Positions 40,377 through 53,119 of a DNA stretch of 64,000 nt are shown here, piece by piece. The notes under the pieces were generated by a model. It ran no database searches. It was not told the DNA's origin and was given only the letters and a program-made list of their open reading frames with translations. The position numbers were made by a program, and so were the translations under genes. Numbering within the stretch: the first letter of the stretch is position 1; the number at the start of each line of letters is the position of its first letter. Location: contig CALZFC010000056.1 of the NCBI GenBank assembly GCA_945643635.1, positions 1,170,001 to 1,234,000 of the forward strand. The letters are read 5' to 3'. This stretch comes from Allodiplogaster sudhausi. Its lineage: Eukaryota > Nematoda > Chromadorea > Rhabditida > Diplogasteridae.

Positions 40377-41334
40377 AAGGAAGGGGAGAGAGAAGGGAGA
40401 CGGGGAGAAATTGGAAATGGAAAGAGATAGCAAGAGATGTAAATATGCAGAAGGAGATTGAGTTGTAGTGAGAGGTCGGAACTACGCAACGAAATGGGCT
40501 AAGCATCACTGCAAATAGGCTTATTTATCACTGCCGCATATGTTTAGATTGAAACGAGAACATCGCCCTTCAATGATCCAAACTAAGTCGCCGCTCGCTC
40601 TTAATAAACCTTTCAGTACACGCATCGCTTCCCCAAACATATCAATCCATTGAATTTCGCACTGATTAACGAAAGAATCTCTCTGTGCGGCTATAGCACA
40701 TTTCAACTTGTTATGTGTATGTGAGTTTCGTTGTACAAATGCAGTGTAAACCGCTTGGAGTGGGTCTTTTACGTTATCCGTAACATTTAAACGAGAAAGT
40801 GCACATTTGGTGCTACTGGAAAATAACAGACAAGGTAGCTGGTGTGAAAAGAATATGATATCTTGGTGTACTCGGTGTACTGTTCATGCTAGCAGCAGAT
40901 TTACTGTTAAGCACATCGAGGTGCTCTTCGCTTTTCTTTTTTTACTTTTTCATGATTTATTATGTCTAATCTCCTTCCCTCTCGCCATCCCTTTGAAATG
41001 CCTGTCACATTTGCATGGTTGTTATTTGCAGGGACGAGAAGATGTGGCGTCATGGCAAAAATAATGAAGGTGCTGACTATTAAAGATGAGCGTGTGTTGT
41101 GCCGCGTAGATGTAAATCTATCGCGACCAGCTTATCGCTTCGATCGCCTGCTGAACTTCCGCCGGCCAAGCTGCTTGTCGTGTCTTCTTCCGCCAGGTTT
41201 GCTTGCTTTTGTGGGATGCTGCCTTTCTCTAATCACGAAATGGTAAGTGGGTTTTTCTTTTAAATATCATTATACATCTTCTTCATATCACAATTTGCAG
41301 CACATCTCGTTATTTGCAGGCGCAGCAAAGTAAA
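39786..41334. other. spacer between divergent ATPase and BPNT2 genes
   Basis: Contains CT-rich DNA (39880-39960), a (GA)n tract (40320-40395) and AT-rich DNA. Near 41034 and 41320, TTTGCAG-like acceptors precede short non-matching frames, so 41040-41334 may hold untranslated BPNT2 exons. Promoters of both genes must lie here; no element was identified. No other gene seen. Confidence 0.45.
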
Positions 41335-43063
41335 ATGCAAGTTCATTGGAACGCAAAAAATGTGTTCACAGTGCTTATGGCTTTCGGTTTCATCTATCTC
41401 TCATACCTCATATTTTTCTCAGGTGACAACGGTTTACCGGAGGTAGGTGTAGGCAGGAAGTTCCTTCTAGAGATATAAGTGTTTCTCTTGAGGTGGATGT
41501 TGAACTCCGCGACATAATTAGTTACGCTGTACTTGCTATTGAGATGGGAGGTGCTGCCGTTGTCAAAGTACACACTGAAAACGGTTTCATTCTCTTGTTG
41601 TTTCTAATGTTATTTTCAAAGTATTCTGCTTGTAGTCAATTTGAGTTGACATATTTAAGCTTTGAATACGGCTGAGAAGGGGCTTACAGACGTTGGGACT
41701 TCGGAGCTTCTCACTAAAGCAGATCTCATTTCCAATTATCTTATTCTGGATGTCCTCAAGCGCTTCCTAGGATTAAAGGTGATAATCTATTAGTTCTTGT
41801 GAAACTACGTTTTGGTTTCTAAAATAACATTTTATTGATAGTAGATTGTGTCGGAGGAGAAGGACGTGAATGCACTTGGAGCAGAGGAAGCAGAAAGATA
41901 TAAGGAAGACCGGTGAGTTACATTGAATTCTCAAATTTTTTTAAGAGTGATAAAAACAAAAAAAACCAGATTTGTTATTTCTTCACATTAATCCTTGTTT
42001 GTTTGAGGTATTCTCTTTGGCTTGGAATCCGTGATGCGATAGACCAGCTTCCTAGTCGCCGTCTTCCTCTTTCAGAGCTCCAAGTGTTTGTTGATCCTCT
42101 GGATGCAACTCAAGAGTATACTGGTTACTCAGTCATGGCTACTTGGAAGTGTACCACCTTGTTTACATTTCACACTAGCCCCGTTGTCTGGATTGAATAA
42201 TTTCAAAGCGTGACCCTGACCATCCTATTTTTTCTTTACATATTCTGGGTTCCATACACCTTGACCTGTGAAGGATTTTCTAATTAAGTTCTAAGTGTGT
42301 TATAATTTAAAAAGGTTTTGATGTTTCCAGAGAACTTGACTGAGTACGTGACCGTAATGGTGTGCGTGACCCACAAACAAGAACCAATCTTCGGCGCGAT
42401 ATTCCGACCCTTCCAGAACGAGACGAGTGAGTTGGGTGAGAAGGAGTCCTCGAAATGTGGGTGTTCTTGCAGCTGTGGGAGTGAGTGGGTGGGGGGCGAT
42501 GAAGTCTACTGGAGAGAAGATCCGCCCTGTCTCCCCGGGCCAAGCAGCCAGTGTTGTCGTCGTTTCCAGGTATCTTCATTACTTTCTTGAAGACAAACGC
42601 CATTTCTCCTTGTCATATGATCAGATCACACGCTGGAGAGGTGAAAAGTCTCGCAGCGAAGGCTTTTGGTGACTCGTATACGGTAGAAGCAGCCGGCGGG
42701 GGCGGGTACAAAACACTCCGTCTCGTGAATGGGACAGCTGGTCTCACTTTTACGTCATTCACTCATTGCGCTGCAATATAACTTGATTCGTTGATTTGTT
42801 TTTTTTTTCTGAAATTAATGACAAAATGAAGTATTTTAAAGTTCTTCCTTTCAACAGAAGTGTACGTCCACCAAACTGCGATCAAAAAGTGGGACACTTG
42901 TGCGGGGGACGCGATCTTGCGCTCCATCGGAGGGTCTATGCTCGACTTGCACGGCTCTCCGCTACAGTATGCCTCAAGCGAACCCATTCTCCATAAGGGA
43001 GGAATCCTCGCTGCCGCTCACTCCCCTTACACCTTTTACACCCAGCTTAAGAAGTTTATCTAA
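41335..43063 (+). CDS. BPNT2: Golgi PAP phosphatase (3',5'-bisphosphate nucleotidase 2)
   Basis: Lumenal phosphatase that hydrolyses 3'-phosphoadenosine 5'-phosphate left by sulfotransferases in the Golgi. The start at 41335 gives a short cytoplasmic end and a signal anchor (VFTVLMAFGFIYLSYLIFF), as in the family. Exons then carry VELRDIISYAVLAIEMGGAA, GTSELLTKADLISNYL, the metal site IVSEEKD, the signature VFVDPLDATQEYT, YVTVMVCVTHKQEPIFGAIF, ITRSHAGEV, EAAGGGGYKTLRL and KKWDTCAGDAILRSIGG. It stops at 43061-43063 after LKKFI. All inositol-monophosphatase-fold metal ligands that I can place (EE, DPLD, WD) are present, so it is probably active. The exon order matches the human gene product throughout. 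Confidence 0.94.
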
Positions 43064-43392
43064 CTTTCATGAAGTATCCTTTACGCTAAAACGGCATATT
43101 ACTTTTATGATTTTAAAATCTTAATCCATGAATTTTACTTATATCATTTGAAAGTTAAGTTATTGACTTTAGAAATGTGATTAAAAAAATTGTAAATGTT
43201 AATTTGTCGTGCCAATGTCACAACGCGTTAATAATATCGAAGGAAGAACTATCTTCGACAGTAATCTGGGTGCGAATATTTGCTCCACGGTACAATTAAG
43301 ATAGTTTTCGAACCGTGGATTGAACTGGTGTTCTAATGATTGTGAAGGCTGTTAGGTCGAAGTAACAGGAATCGTTGTGAGACAGTGCAAAG
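43064..43392. other. spacer between BPNT2 and LAS1
   Basis: AT-rich 3' flank, then a less AT-rich part with a small stem (CCACGGT near 43286 pairing with ACCGTGG near 43312). It probably holds the LAS1 promoter. Nothing else seen. Confidence 0.4.
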
Positions 43393-44498
43393 ATGAACAG
43401 CAGCGTGATCATCCCGTTCACTGTGTCAGTCCAAGAGTTCCTTCATGAAAGAGAAAGACTCGAATTGTTGCAGGCAGGAGTGGAGACGAGTGCATTCCCT
43501 GTATGCATCGGATGATCCGGCCGACCTCAAAGAATGCCACAACATTCTGTCTCTCTGGTGCTGCAGGTGCGTCTCTTTGAATTGGACAGCCTTGAGGAGG
43601 AAAGTCTTAGGATGGATGAGAAGACGCCGATGTTCGTATCTTGCACTGAATTGATCTTCGCCACTCTTCTCTTTACCAACCGAGCGTATGAGAAGGACAA
43701 AGCATACATGGAATCCACCGATTCTCGGAGACAAATCTCCATCGCTGTTATCCGGTCCGTTTCTTTATTCTTCATCTCCACTCCCTGTCTCACCCCTCGC
43801 TTCTGCTTATTGCTCTTTAAAATATTTATTAGGATTACCGTTGAGAACAAAACGAGTAGCGCCACATAGTGAGTCATTGGCCATTAGACTGAACTCTAAG
43901 ATTGGTTGTCCCTGACTAAGTCATTAATTCCACAGCAGCTTAACAGTTATTTTACACAGTTAATGAGGGCGAATTAAATTATCAGCTCTTTGACACCCTT
44001 TGAAGAGGTGGAGCGATCATTTGGTTTGCTTGATTTGTTAATCGTTTCTAAAGCAAGAAGGACTGGTTGAAATACCCGTATGTTTGGTGGCTTTTCTACG
44101 ATGTAAGTAAGACCACCGATGGGTACTGGAAAGTCCACTAGAGATCTCCACAAGACTTCAGACCTTCGGTAAAGACTTCTTTCCCCTGCAAGAGGCAACC
44201 AGTCCTTAGCAAAATTGCACGCAAACGGTAGCAACAACTAGAAGAGAACACGAGGCTCCAGCAAAGACAAGAATCGCAATCAGAAGAGCCATCTGAGAGA
44301 AACTCGCAGCCGGAGGACGAGCAGAGGAGGATTCCAACCCTGCAATCTGTCTCTCTCATTCTTGCTCTCTATCCCCTTCTCTCCTTTTTCCATCTCGATG
44401 ACCCTCTTCCTTATCTCCTCTCTCTCAATTCCACCCACTCTTCCTACTTCCCACTCTCCTCATCGCTTCCTCCCGCTCTCTCTCGCTTCTTCCCACTA

Positions 44499-44540
<42 letters not shown>

Positions 44541-44601
44541 ACTCTCTCTTTCACCCTCTCTCTCTTTCACTCTTTCTCTCTTTCACTCTTTCTCTCTTTC
44601 A

Positions 44602-44640
<39 letters not shown>

Positions 44641-44954
44641 ACTCTCTCTCTTTCACTCTCTCTCTCTCTCTCTCTCTTTCACTCTCTCTCTCTCTTTCAC
44701 TCTCTCTCTCTCTTTCACTCACTCTCTCTCTCTCTCTCTCTTTCACTCTCTCTCTCTCTCTCTCTCTCTTTTGCTCTCTCCTCCCTACCTGCTTGCACCA
44801 ATGCTGCATCTCCGTTACAAAGAGGTCGATCACACACGCAGCGCGAAGTCCACTTCGATCCGAATCCACTCTGCTGGCATACGACTTCTTCCATTTCGTC
44901 CCCACAGGATTTTTGAATTGTTCGTCGATCTGGAAGCTATCTGCCGTTCACCTT

Positions 44955-44986
<32 letters not shown>

Positions 44987-45552
44987 GATCTTTCTTCCCT
45001 TCTTTCTTCCCTTCCCTAACCGTTTTCCTTGTTGGCCGTCTCCATCTTGATGCAGACTGCCCCTTCGCATTCTCCTTCATTGCAAGTTCCTTCGTCCGAG
45101 TGGCAATCGTAGCAAATTATTCCATAAGTTCCTGTTGTGAGAGGCTGGGTACAGCAAATTTGATATTGAGCCATTTTGAAATCCTCTACAATGAGTTATT
45201 TTAAGGAGAGAGAGAGAGAGAGAGAGAGGGTGGTAGGGAGAGCGACTAAGAGTGGAAGACAGATGTAGATCTCGAAAGAATAAAGACTGATGGTTTGTAC
45301 TGCGTCTTGCAAGAAGTACCTGGAGGTAGAGTAAGGAGTAAGAGTAGGAGAGCAGGCAGCAAGGGTAACCCGGTCGAAGAGTTCCTTCCTCTCGGTCCGG
45401 TTGTCGCCATCCTTCTTAGCCTTCCAGCCGGTCCAGCATTCCCTGCACAGGGCTTATCAAGCTGTTTAGAAAGGGAGACAAGGCGAAGAAGCCACGGACA
45501 CTTCCTATTCGAGCATTCAGAGCATTTCTGGGTCTTTTCTTCTGCTTGCCTT

Positions 45553-45605
<53 letters not shown>

Positions 45606-46703
45606 TTCTTTCTCTCTCTATATCTCTCTATCTCCTTCATTCTTTCTCTCTATCTCTTTCATTCTTTTTCTGTCGTCCTCGTCCTTTGACTCTCTCGTTG
45701 ATGAACAGCGCCATCCTCCCCATAACTCAGATTCTCCACCTAGTGCCTTCTTCTTGAAGTGCGCCAACTTCATATTCAAAGCGGGAGTAAATTGAGTTTG
45801 TGGCAGTGGCGCCCCCAGTTTTCGGAGTGATTGGGGAGAGAGATCGGACGGCCAGAGGAGAGAGAGAGACGGTCAGTTGAAAGAGCGACAGCGAGAAAGT
45901 TGCCAAATCAGTGTTAGATCTTCTACAGGGGTCTCACCATTTCAGAGCCAAGGTCTGCTTTCGAATATCCTTGCTGGGTGCCATTAACGGGAACCTAGCA
46001 CGCTCCAGCTCACTAATGGGATTTGGTCTCTCAAACAATCCAAAATTAATATTCTTGATCTTTTTGGTTAAGAAGCGCAAGTTTGCAAGAGTTAATTATA
46101 CTGGAGAACTGGAGAATCTGGAGAGAGGGTGTGGATTCGGGCTTCTGTTGAAAACTGAAAAAAGAGACATACTTGGGTAACCATAAAGCTGGCCAATTAC
46201 GTGTGGAAGTGTGAGATAGCGAAGCTACTGAGAGGTCTATTTCAATACTGGAAATTAGTTAGCGAAAGGCAAGGAGACGCACTGAAATCTGTGAGAACAT
46301 GGAAGACAGAAGACAATTTATTGGCGCGCTTTTATTTATCTCTATTAAAAATAGACAATAAGAATGGAGTGGAAAATGTGTAAATAGTTTGTAAGCAAGA
46401 GTTTCGAATGAGCCTGACTGACTTCATTCCACTCCTTCTGGTGGCCAGTATTCGGGCAACAGGCAGTCAAATTGGTAAAGCTGCATGCTTGAAAAAGGCC
46501 ACTAGAAATTGCCATTAAATTTTCGAATCCAAAAGCGTAAGAAGAAAGAAATAGCAGAAAAGGTCTCTAGCTACCAATCTTTTTACTCAACTGTACTTAC
46601 AAATAAACTGTTTTGGGCTGAAAAATGATGAGATCAATCTCTTAAACTTCACTCTCTCTCTCTCTCTCTCTTTCTTACTCTCTCTCTCTCTTTCTCTCTC
46701 TCT

Positions 46704-46740
<37 letters not shown>

Positions 46741-47234
46741 CTTTCTATTCATCCCTCTCTCATTCTCTCTCACTCACACTCACTTTATGAAGTGGACTCG
46801 CCAATAAATATTGGACATTGTAGATTCACAGCTGCTTTAAGGAACTTTTCACTGCACGCCGCCCGTGGTAACTTCCTCTAATTCTCTCTCTCTCACTCAC
46901 TCTTTCTTTTCTTTCTCCTACTCTTTCTTACTATCTCCTGCTCTTCCTCTCTCTCTCACTCTCTCTTCTCTTCACTTCTCTTCTTTTCCTCGCCTCCCTC
47001 GGTTTCCTCCTTGTTCATTCTGAGCCGATTACCTCATCGTTGGCGTGGGAAGGAAGGGTCGGGGCGAGGGCCAGTTTGAATCTTGGGGAAGGTCATTTAG
47101 CAATGATTGCAAGTTCTGTATACCAATCAACATACTCATTCATTTGAAGAATCAAAGGCGTTGACGTGACACAGCTTACAAGCATCTACAAACGAGTGAG
47201 TAAAGGAGGGAGCGAGAAAAATTAGAGCGAAGAT

Positions 47235-47274
<40 letters not shown>

Positions 47275-47672
47275 GCAGAGAAGCTAGCTTTGTTGCCGAC
47301 CTCCTCTATCAGAGCCTTCATCTTCCCTCCTTGAAATGCTCGTTGAAAGGTCTCACCAAGACTGCTCAATCTCATGCAGCTTCTGTTTCCCTTCATTCTC
47401 TCCTGGGAATTGTCCCTCTCCAACGTGTGATGTGTAATAGTTGTATTTCTGGCATAATAAAATACGATATTAACTTTATCAAGCGATATTGTAAAAGTGG
47501 AAGAGTTTCACATGATGATCTTTGATAAGGTGATCAACTTCAGCTTTGTGAACTACATCAGCGAGCTGGGACAGAGAGGGGCTTCTGATCTGGTCTCGGT
47601 GGCCATTGCTGCTGGTCGAGTTAGACCGTTCTATTCATTCCATCACTAAAGGAGTTATAGTAAGAGAGAGAA

Positions 47673-47704
<32 letters not shown>

Positions 47705-49514
47705 AAGAGAGAGAGGAGAGAGAGAGAGAGACTCCTACAGTACGGAGTCCCTCGCTGGATGGTGGAACTGCGACACGACGCGACGCATAACCACCTCCCC
47801 CCACTCGCTCCCCTTCGGAAGGCACTCAGCTTCGCTCGTGATTGGCTCTGGGTTTGTTCTTCCTTCTCTCCCCCCCCCTGTTCATTCTCTTCTTCAGCAA
47901 CGATATTGGGAGAAGGCGGGAGTGAATGCCTTACCTGATTCCGACAAGCATGCGCTCTCTCAGGTTCGCCCACTTTCCTCTCCTGTCGATCTTTTCAGTT
48001 TCCTGTTCTATTTGAAGCTGCGAGTGCTTATGGGCCAGAGAAAGTTCTATTCAGGAATGGGCATCGAATTTTGAAGCAAAGGAGCAGATGAATGAGAGGA
48101 TTGTGGTGGAGTATGCCAACTGGCGTCAGAAGGTTAGTTCCTTCTCTTTTTCTGTCTCTTTCTCTCTCTCTCTCTCTCTCTTTCTGTTTCTCTTTTTCTT
48201 TTTCTCTTCCACTTTCCGTTTTTTCTTTCTCTTTTTTTTTTCTTCTTCTTTCCCTTTTTTTCTTTTTTTCTCTTTTCTTTCTTTTTTTTATTTATTTTTC
48301 CTCTTTATATTTTTCTTTCTCTTTGCAGAACAAGACGTACTCTGAGTTGGAAGGAGTTCCCCTGAGAAGACCTCCCCCGTTGACTCCGTCCATCACAGAC
48401 TGCGACTCATGCCTGCGTACATTTCCCCACACCATTCATTTTCTTACACAAAGTAATATTTTAGTGAGATGTTGCGCACTTTGGTGAACTTCTTTATTCT
48501 CCCGGACGAGGATTCTGACTGCTTCGAGGGAGTAGAAGGTGCAATAGGCACAACTTGCACATCATTCTTGTTTTTTTTTCGTGAGGGAACAAAATGGTCT
48601 TATCTTGGAAGTACAGAAATAAGAATGCAACAATGATTAAATGTGACTCAGCCCCGCCCCCCGGTGTGCAGCAATTCTGGGAGCCAATCATGTCCCTCCT
48701 CGTGGAACTTCGCATGCTCGCCGCTTTCGTTGTCGAGGTTCTCTCTTGTTTTACTCAGTTCCAATGAGTGTTTCTCACCCCATGCCTCCTCAGTTGATGC
48801 ACCGTCTTCGAGGGGAGGGAATAAGCCTCCCCGCCCGTCGTCAGATTGCTGCTTGGGTTAAGCTCGTTATCACCAGCTTTGCTGATGGTTCGCTTTCTTA
48901 TTTCACATCTCTTATTTATTACTGCTTCCCCTTTCCTGTAATTATCACTTCTGAGAGAACATATTTAGACGAAGAAATGTTCTCTGAGAGAGAATGGAGT
49001 TCTATTCTTCGTTACTCTCTTTGTGTTCCCAAGTGCCTCGACAAGGAAACTATTAATATGTTAGTTAATTTTTTTAGATAATTAATTTATTATAGCTCAC
49101 CCGTCTTATTTAGTGTTCTTGAACGCGACAGTAGCTTATCCCAGCAACGAAGGAAAAGGGTTCGATTTCATACATTTAGCAGTCTTCCCTTAGCGGTTCT
49201 CATCCTTTTTCAGATTGCAAGGTTGCTGGAGATTGAAGGAGAGCCCTCCACTCGGCCCTTGATGGCAGAAGATGAATTGCCCATACGAACAGTCGAGGAT
49301 GTCCACAAAATGATTCTCAGCGGTACATTTTTGCTAGCAAGATGTAATCATGCTCTTACACTCTACGATTGCTTTCTACATGTGTACCTTTGGAAATGAT
49401 TAGTTACAAATGGGAAAATGGATTTCAGTGGCAACTCCGGTCCCAAAGCGATCCTTTCTTCGTTCTTCGCAAATTGGATGGCAGAGAGCTGACGATATAG
49501 TTCACACCTTTTAT

Positions 49515-49551
<37 letters not shown>

Positions 49552-49845
49552 GGAGTTCCAATAATGGAAAAGAAATTTGATCTTCAGGACTGGCGTGACT
49601 TACCTATGGGCCTCTGTTCCGGCCAGGACATAGACAGCTTTAGGTATACTGGCATTGCAAAGAATATTGATGTTCACAGTAGTATGTCATAGTAATGATA
49701 ATTAATACTTTATGGAAGTTAATTTTTTTTCAGTTTAATTATCGAGCCTTCACACTTGGAGAAGTGGGCTGGAGAAGATGCTCCGCAAAGGAAGAGATCT
49801 GCAGGGAATACCAAGGCATCCAAGAAGAGAATCCACAGTCAGTGA
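43393..49845 (+). CDS. LAS1L: LAS1-type ITS2 endoribonuclease
   Basis: HEPN-family nuclease. In known systems it cuts ITS2 of the pre-rRNA together with the kinase Grc3/NOL9. Exon 1 (43393-43422) encodes MNSSVIIPFT. Exon 2 (43478-43566) starts EWRRVHSLYASDDPADLKE, and exon 3 (43611-43754) has MFVSCTELIFATLLFTN. After a 3.8-kb intron, exon 4 (47544-47619) restores the frame with FVNYISELGQRGASDLV. Exon 5 (47741-47851) carries the catalytic HEPN motif, PRWMVELRHDATHNHLPPL. Exon 6 (47898-47963) starts QRYWEKAG. Middle exons include IQEWASNFEAKEQMNERIVV and FWEPIMSLLVELRMLAAFVV. The C-terminus has DWRDLPMGLCSGQDIDS and ends ASKKRIHSQ (stop 49843-49845). The introns of 55 and 44 nt are among the shortest seen. 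The exact exon count between 48.3 and 49.5 kb is uncertain. Confidence 0.9.
44206..45410 (-). CDS. Ly6/ET-module-like, probably GPI-anchored surface protein
   Basis: Four exons (45320-45410, 45021-45185, 44789-44929, 44206-44339) join in frame to 176 residues. A signal peptide (LPLLPALLLLLLTLPP) is followed by a cysteine-rich domain: IICYDCHSDEGTCNEGECEG, then SCGDEMEEVVCQQSGFGSKW, closing with CVCDRPLCN, the C-x-C...CN ending typical of three-finger Ly6/uPAR and nematode ET-module proteins. A Ser/Ala/Pro-rich linker leads to a hydrophobic end (MALLIAILVFAGAS...CVQFC) with no cytoplasmic tail, which suggests a GPI-anchor signal. The whole gene lies antisense inside LAS1 intron 3. The frame is open upstream of the chosen ATG, so a longer N-terminus cannot be excluded; the signal peptide decided the start. 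The function is unknown. Confidence 0.75.
44500..44775. repeat. (CT)n block with TTTCACTCTC units
   Basis: About 275 bp of CT repeat with regularly spaced TTTCACTC interruptions, in the last intron of the Ly6-like gene and so also inside LAS1 intron 3. It reads as GA on the Ly6 sense strand and CT on the LAS1 sense strand. Confidence 0.9.
45411..47543. other. remainder of LAS1 intron 3, no gene recognised
   Basis: Contains CT tracts (45550-45660, 46650-46740, 46880-46990) and a GA tract (47235-47275). A plus-strand frame near 45911-46180 has normal composition but no recognisable family and no supporting splice structure. Promoter sequence for the antisense Ly6-like gene is expected just right of 45410. 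Confidence 0.45.
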
Positions 49846-50113
49846 TCCATTAAGGGATCCAACCCTTTCTTTCTCTGCCTTGGTCCAACCCCCCCCCCTC
49901 TCTTTGAAATCTTGTTATCTTCTGCGTTCACTGTTTCCTACGCCGTTACATAATATGTTCTTGTTGTTACGTACCTTATTGTGATGTTCTGCAATACAGA
50001 AGTAAGTGCGTGCTTTTAACCATATCACCATGCAGTTACAAGCAGCATGAAACAGGGGAACGAGTGGGCGAAGAGGTAGAAACCGATCGATAAGAGAAAT
50101 TATGCACGGGCAT
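49846..50113. other. short convergent spacer between LAS1 and the ion channel
   Basis: About 270 bp with both 3' untranslated regions; no gene and only short pyrimidine runs. Confidence 0.5.
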
Positions 50114-51171
50114 TCACTTTGTCAGGTAGAAAGACCAGTAAAAGACGTTGAAGAGCAGGAAAGTCTGGGGAAAGTGGAAGGATTAATAACACGATGTTTT
50201 CTTGTGAAAGGAAAGGAAATGCGGACTCACGATTGGGAAAGCGAAGAAGGAGAATCTGTCAATACGAGCACCGAAGTGTTGTACATCTTGTCTCTTTCTC
50301 CTCTCAGCAGCTCGTCTTCTCTCCTCTGCACAAGGATAGGCCATGGCCAGCGGAGACGGCGACTCGGACAGCTCAACCACATTATTCATTCTTTCTCTTT
50401 CTCATCCCATTCTTATTCCATTCTCTCTCTCTCTCTCTCTCTTTCTCTCTTTCTCTCTCTCTACCTCTTTCTCTCTCCCTCTCTCTTTCTCTTTCTCTTT
50501 CTCTCTCTCTCTCACTCTCTCTTTCTCTCTCTCTCCCGCTTTGTCAACCACTAGCTCTCTCTTCTCGTCTGCAAGATCCTCGCCTCGGGGAGATCGATGG
50601 GTGATTCGAGACGGGGTCCGAGCTGCCCGTAGAGATTGCAGATGGCAGTGAATGTCTGCCTTGAAGGGGCGAGGCTCAGCTTCTTGTCCTTGAGGGCAAA
50701 GAAGGAATCAAAGAGAAAGGACGAGACATACGAACACACTCTTTGGAAGTCAGATACAACGACCGGCTTCCAAGGATGGCGGCTCAGTCCGGGTCTTCCC
50801 CTCATCCCTTGCCCTAACCTGGTAGGCTACAAGAGCGAGTTCCAGCAGAGAGCCAAAAATGAATGCCACGCACGTAAACATCCAGATGTCAATTGCCTGT
50901 TACAGACTTCCAGATTAAAGATGACGGGACAAGGAAGATGAAATCTCACTTTGATGTAGGACACAGGCGGAAGGGCTCGGATGATGGTGCCGAACTGGTA
51001 AAAAAGAGCAAAAGTTTATGTATTTTAGAGAGAGAGAGAGAGAGAGAGACCGCCAGAGAGAGAGACAGAGACGAGACAGAGAGATAGACAGAGAGGAAAG
51101 AGAGAGAGAGAGAGATAGAGAGAGAGAGAGACCGCCAGAGAGAGACAGAGACGAGACAGAGAGATAGACAG

Positions 51172-51207
<36 letters not shown>

Positions 51208-52489
51208 TGAAACGAAAGAGATGAGAAATCGGAAAGAGAACCTGGTAGGTGAGAGACATTAGTGAGTTGACGCCCAGGACGATGCGTGCAGGGAGTGCTT
51301 TGCTGTCAATGCAGAAGGCGATCCATGAGATGAAGACTGAGATGTAGGTGGGGACATACATCTGTAGATAGAGAGAGAAAGAGAGAGAGAGAAAGAGAGA
51401 GAGAGGTAGAGAGAGAGAGACAGAGAGAGAGAGAAGAGAGAGAGTAGGAGGTAGAGAGATGAGAGGAGACAAGGCCAGACGATAACAGACGACAAACGCT
51501 GACTTGTAGAATGTAGTATCCGTACTGGCGACGGAACGACAACTCGACAGTCAGCCGATACCACTGCCCAGCTTTGTAATCCTTCAAACGAAGTTTGGAA
51601 GTTGGGCAGATGAGTGAAACCGACCTCCGTATGCTTGAAGGTTGTTGCGTTTTCGAAGATAAAATCTGGCAGACGGATACCTGGAAGAAGAAGGAATGAC
51701 GAAGTTGGAGGATGACGGAGGCAGCAACTTTAGGGAGTTGGAGAACACTCAGCAGAGAGAGAGAGAGACAGCGAAAGAAAGGATGAGAGAGAGAGGCAGA
51801 TAGAGGGAGAGAGAGAGATGGAGAGAGAGAGAGAGAGAGAGAGGCTGGCCTGGCATGAGAGTCAATGCTGCAGGCATCCAATCCACCAAAACTGTCGCCG
51901 TATTGTACGAATAGCTTTCAAATACCTGTAAAACGAATGAAATCGCCGATATATGTGAATTGAATGAACCATCACTCAACGTAGATATTGTATGTAAATC
52001 CACTAACCAATTGGCATTTTGCTCGATCTATCGGAAAGGAACGCAAATCAAGTTCACATGGAGCCTTTACTTGAACCTGAATTTAGGTAGAAGATGAGAG
52101 CGAGAGAGTGCGCGAGTGCGAGAGAGCAAAAGAACGAGAGGGATAAGTTAAAATGGAGAAAGGCGAAGAGAAAGAAGGCTGACGCGATAGTTCAGCCAGA
52201 CGGTTCCGTTAGGCAGAAGCATCAAGAGAACATTCGCCTTTGGCGATTGGTGGATTACTGTCGATTTGGTGTTGACCAGGCAGACATTCGGAGACCAGAG
52301 CATCTGTGAGGAGAGGATTCAGGGGAAAGAGGAGAGGAAGACAGCAGACACAATACCTTCTCGAATCGGTCATCGAAGGACAGATTCATGCGGCAGTTGT
52401 CCAGATGACTGAAGGCAAGGCGCGAATCGTGCCATATTGCACTGTCGAGAGAGCACGGCAGAATGAGAGAGAGAGAGAGTGAAAGAGAT

Positions 52490-52520
<31 letters not shown>

Positions 52521-52853
52521 AAGAGAGAGAGTGAGAGAGAGAGTAATGATGTAGGAGAGTAGGCATGAGAGAAACAGACGTGATGAACTGTTCTAATACG
52601 GATAAAGAGAAGAGAAGTCAGTAGAAACCTGAACCAAATATCAGCGGTGAAGCTGTTACTGAGTGCAGAAAGCTCCGTTATATCTTGCACAGTCACTTCG
52701 ACCATCACAGGAACAGGAAAAGAATCCGGCGGAACTTCTGATCTGAAACAGCGCATCTAACGGTTCATCTCTCTCTCACTGTCTCTCTCCTCCCTCTCTC
52801 CTCTTTCTCTCCATCCCAAGATGTCTCATGGTCTATCTCGTTCTCTTTATCTT

Positions 52854-52901
<48 letters not shown>

Positions 52902-52984
52902 ATCCCAACATGTCTCATCGTCTATTTCGTTCTCTATCTCCTTCTCTTTCACTTTCTTTATCATTCTCTCTCCCTCTCTCATCT

Positions 52985-53026
<42 letters not shown>

Positions 53027-53081
53027 CTCTCTCCATGCCAACATGTCTCATGGTCTATCTCGTTCTCTTTCTCCTCCTCTC

Positions 53082-53119
<38 letters not shown>

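Noticed and set aside
41054..41246. Plus-strand frame upstream of BPNT2 as extra coding N-terminus
   Set aside because: The signal-anchor start at 41335 matches the family; the upstream frame ends in a stop and shows no similarity, so at most it is untranslated exon.
43205..43330. Small stem CCACGGT/ACCGTGG as a terminator or RNA gene
   Set aside because: A 7-bp stem with a 20-nt loop is common by chance, and no further structure supports it.
45911..46180. Plus-strand frame of about 89 residues inside LAS1 intron 3
   Set aside because: No family, no splice structure, and the surrounding DNA is intronic for LAS1.
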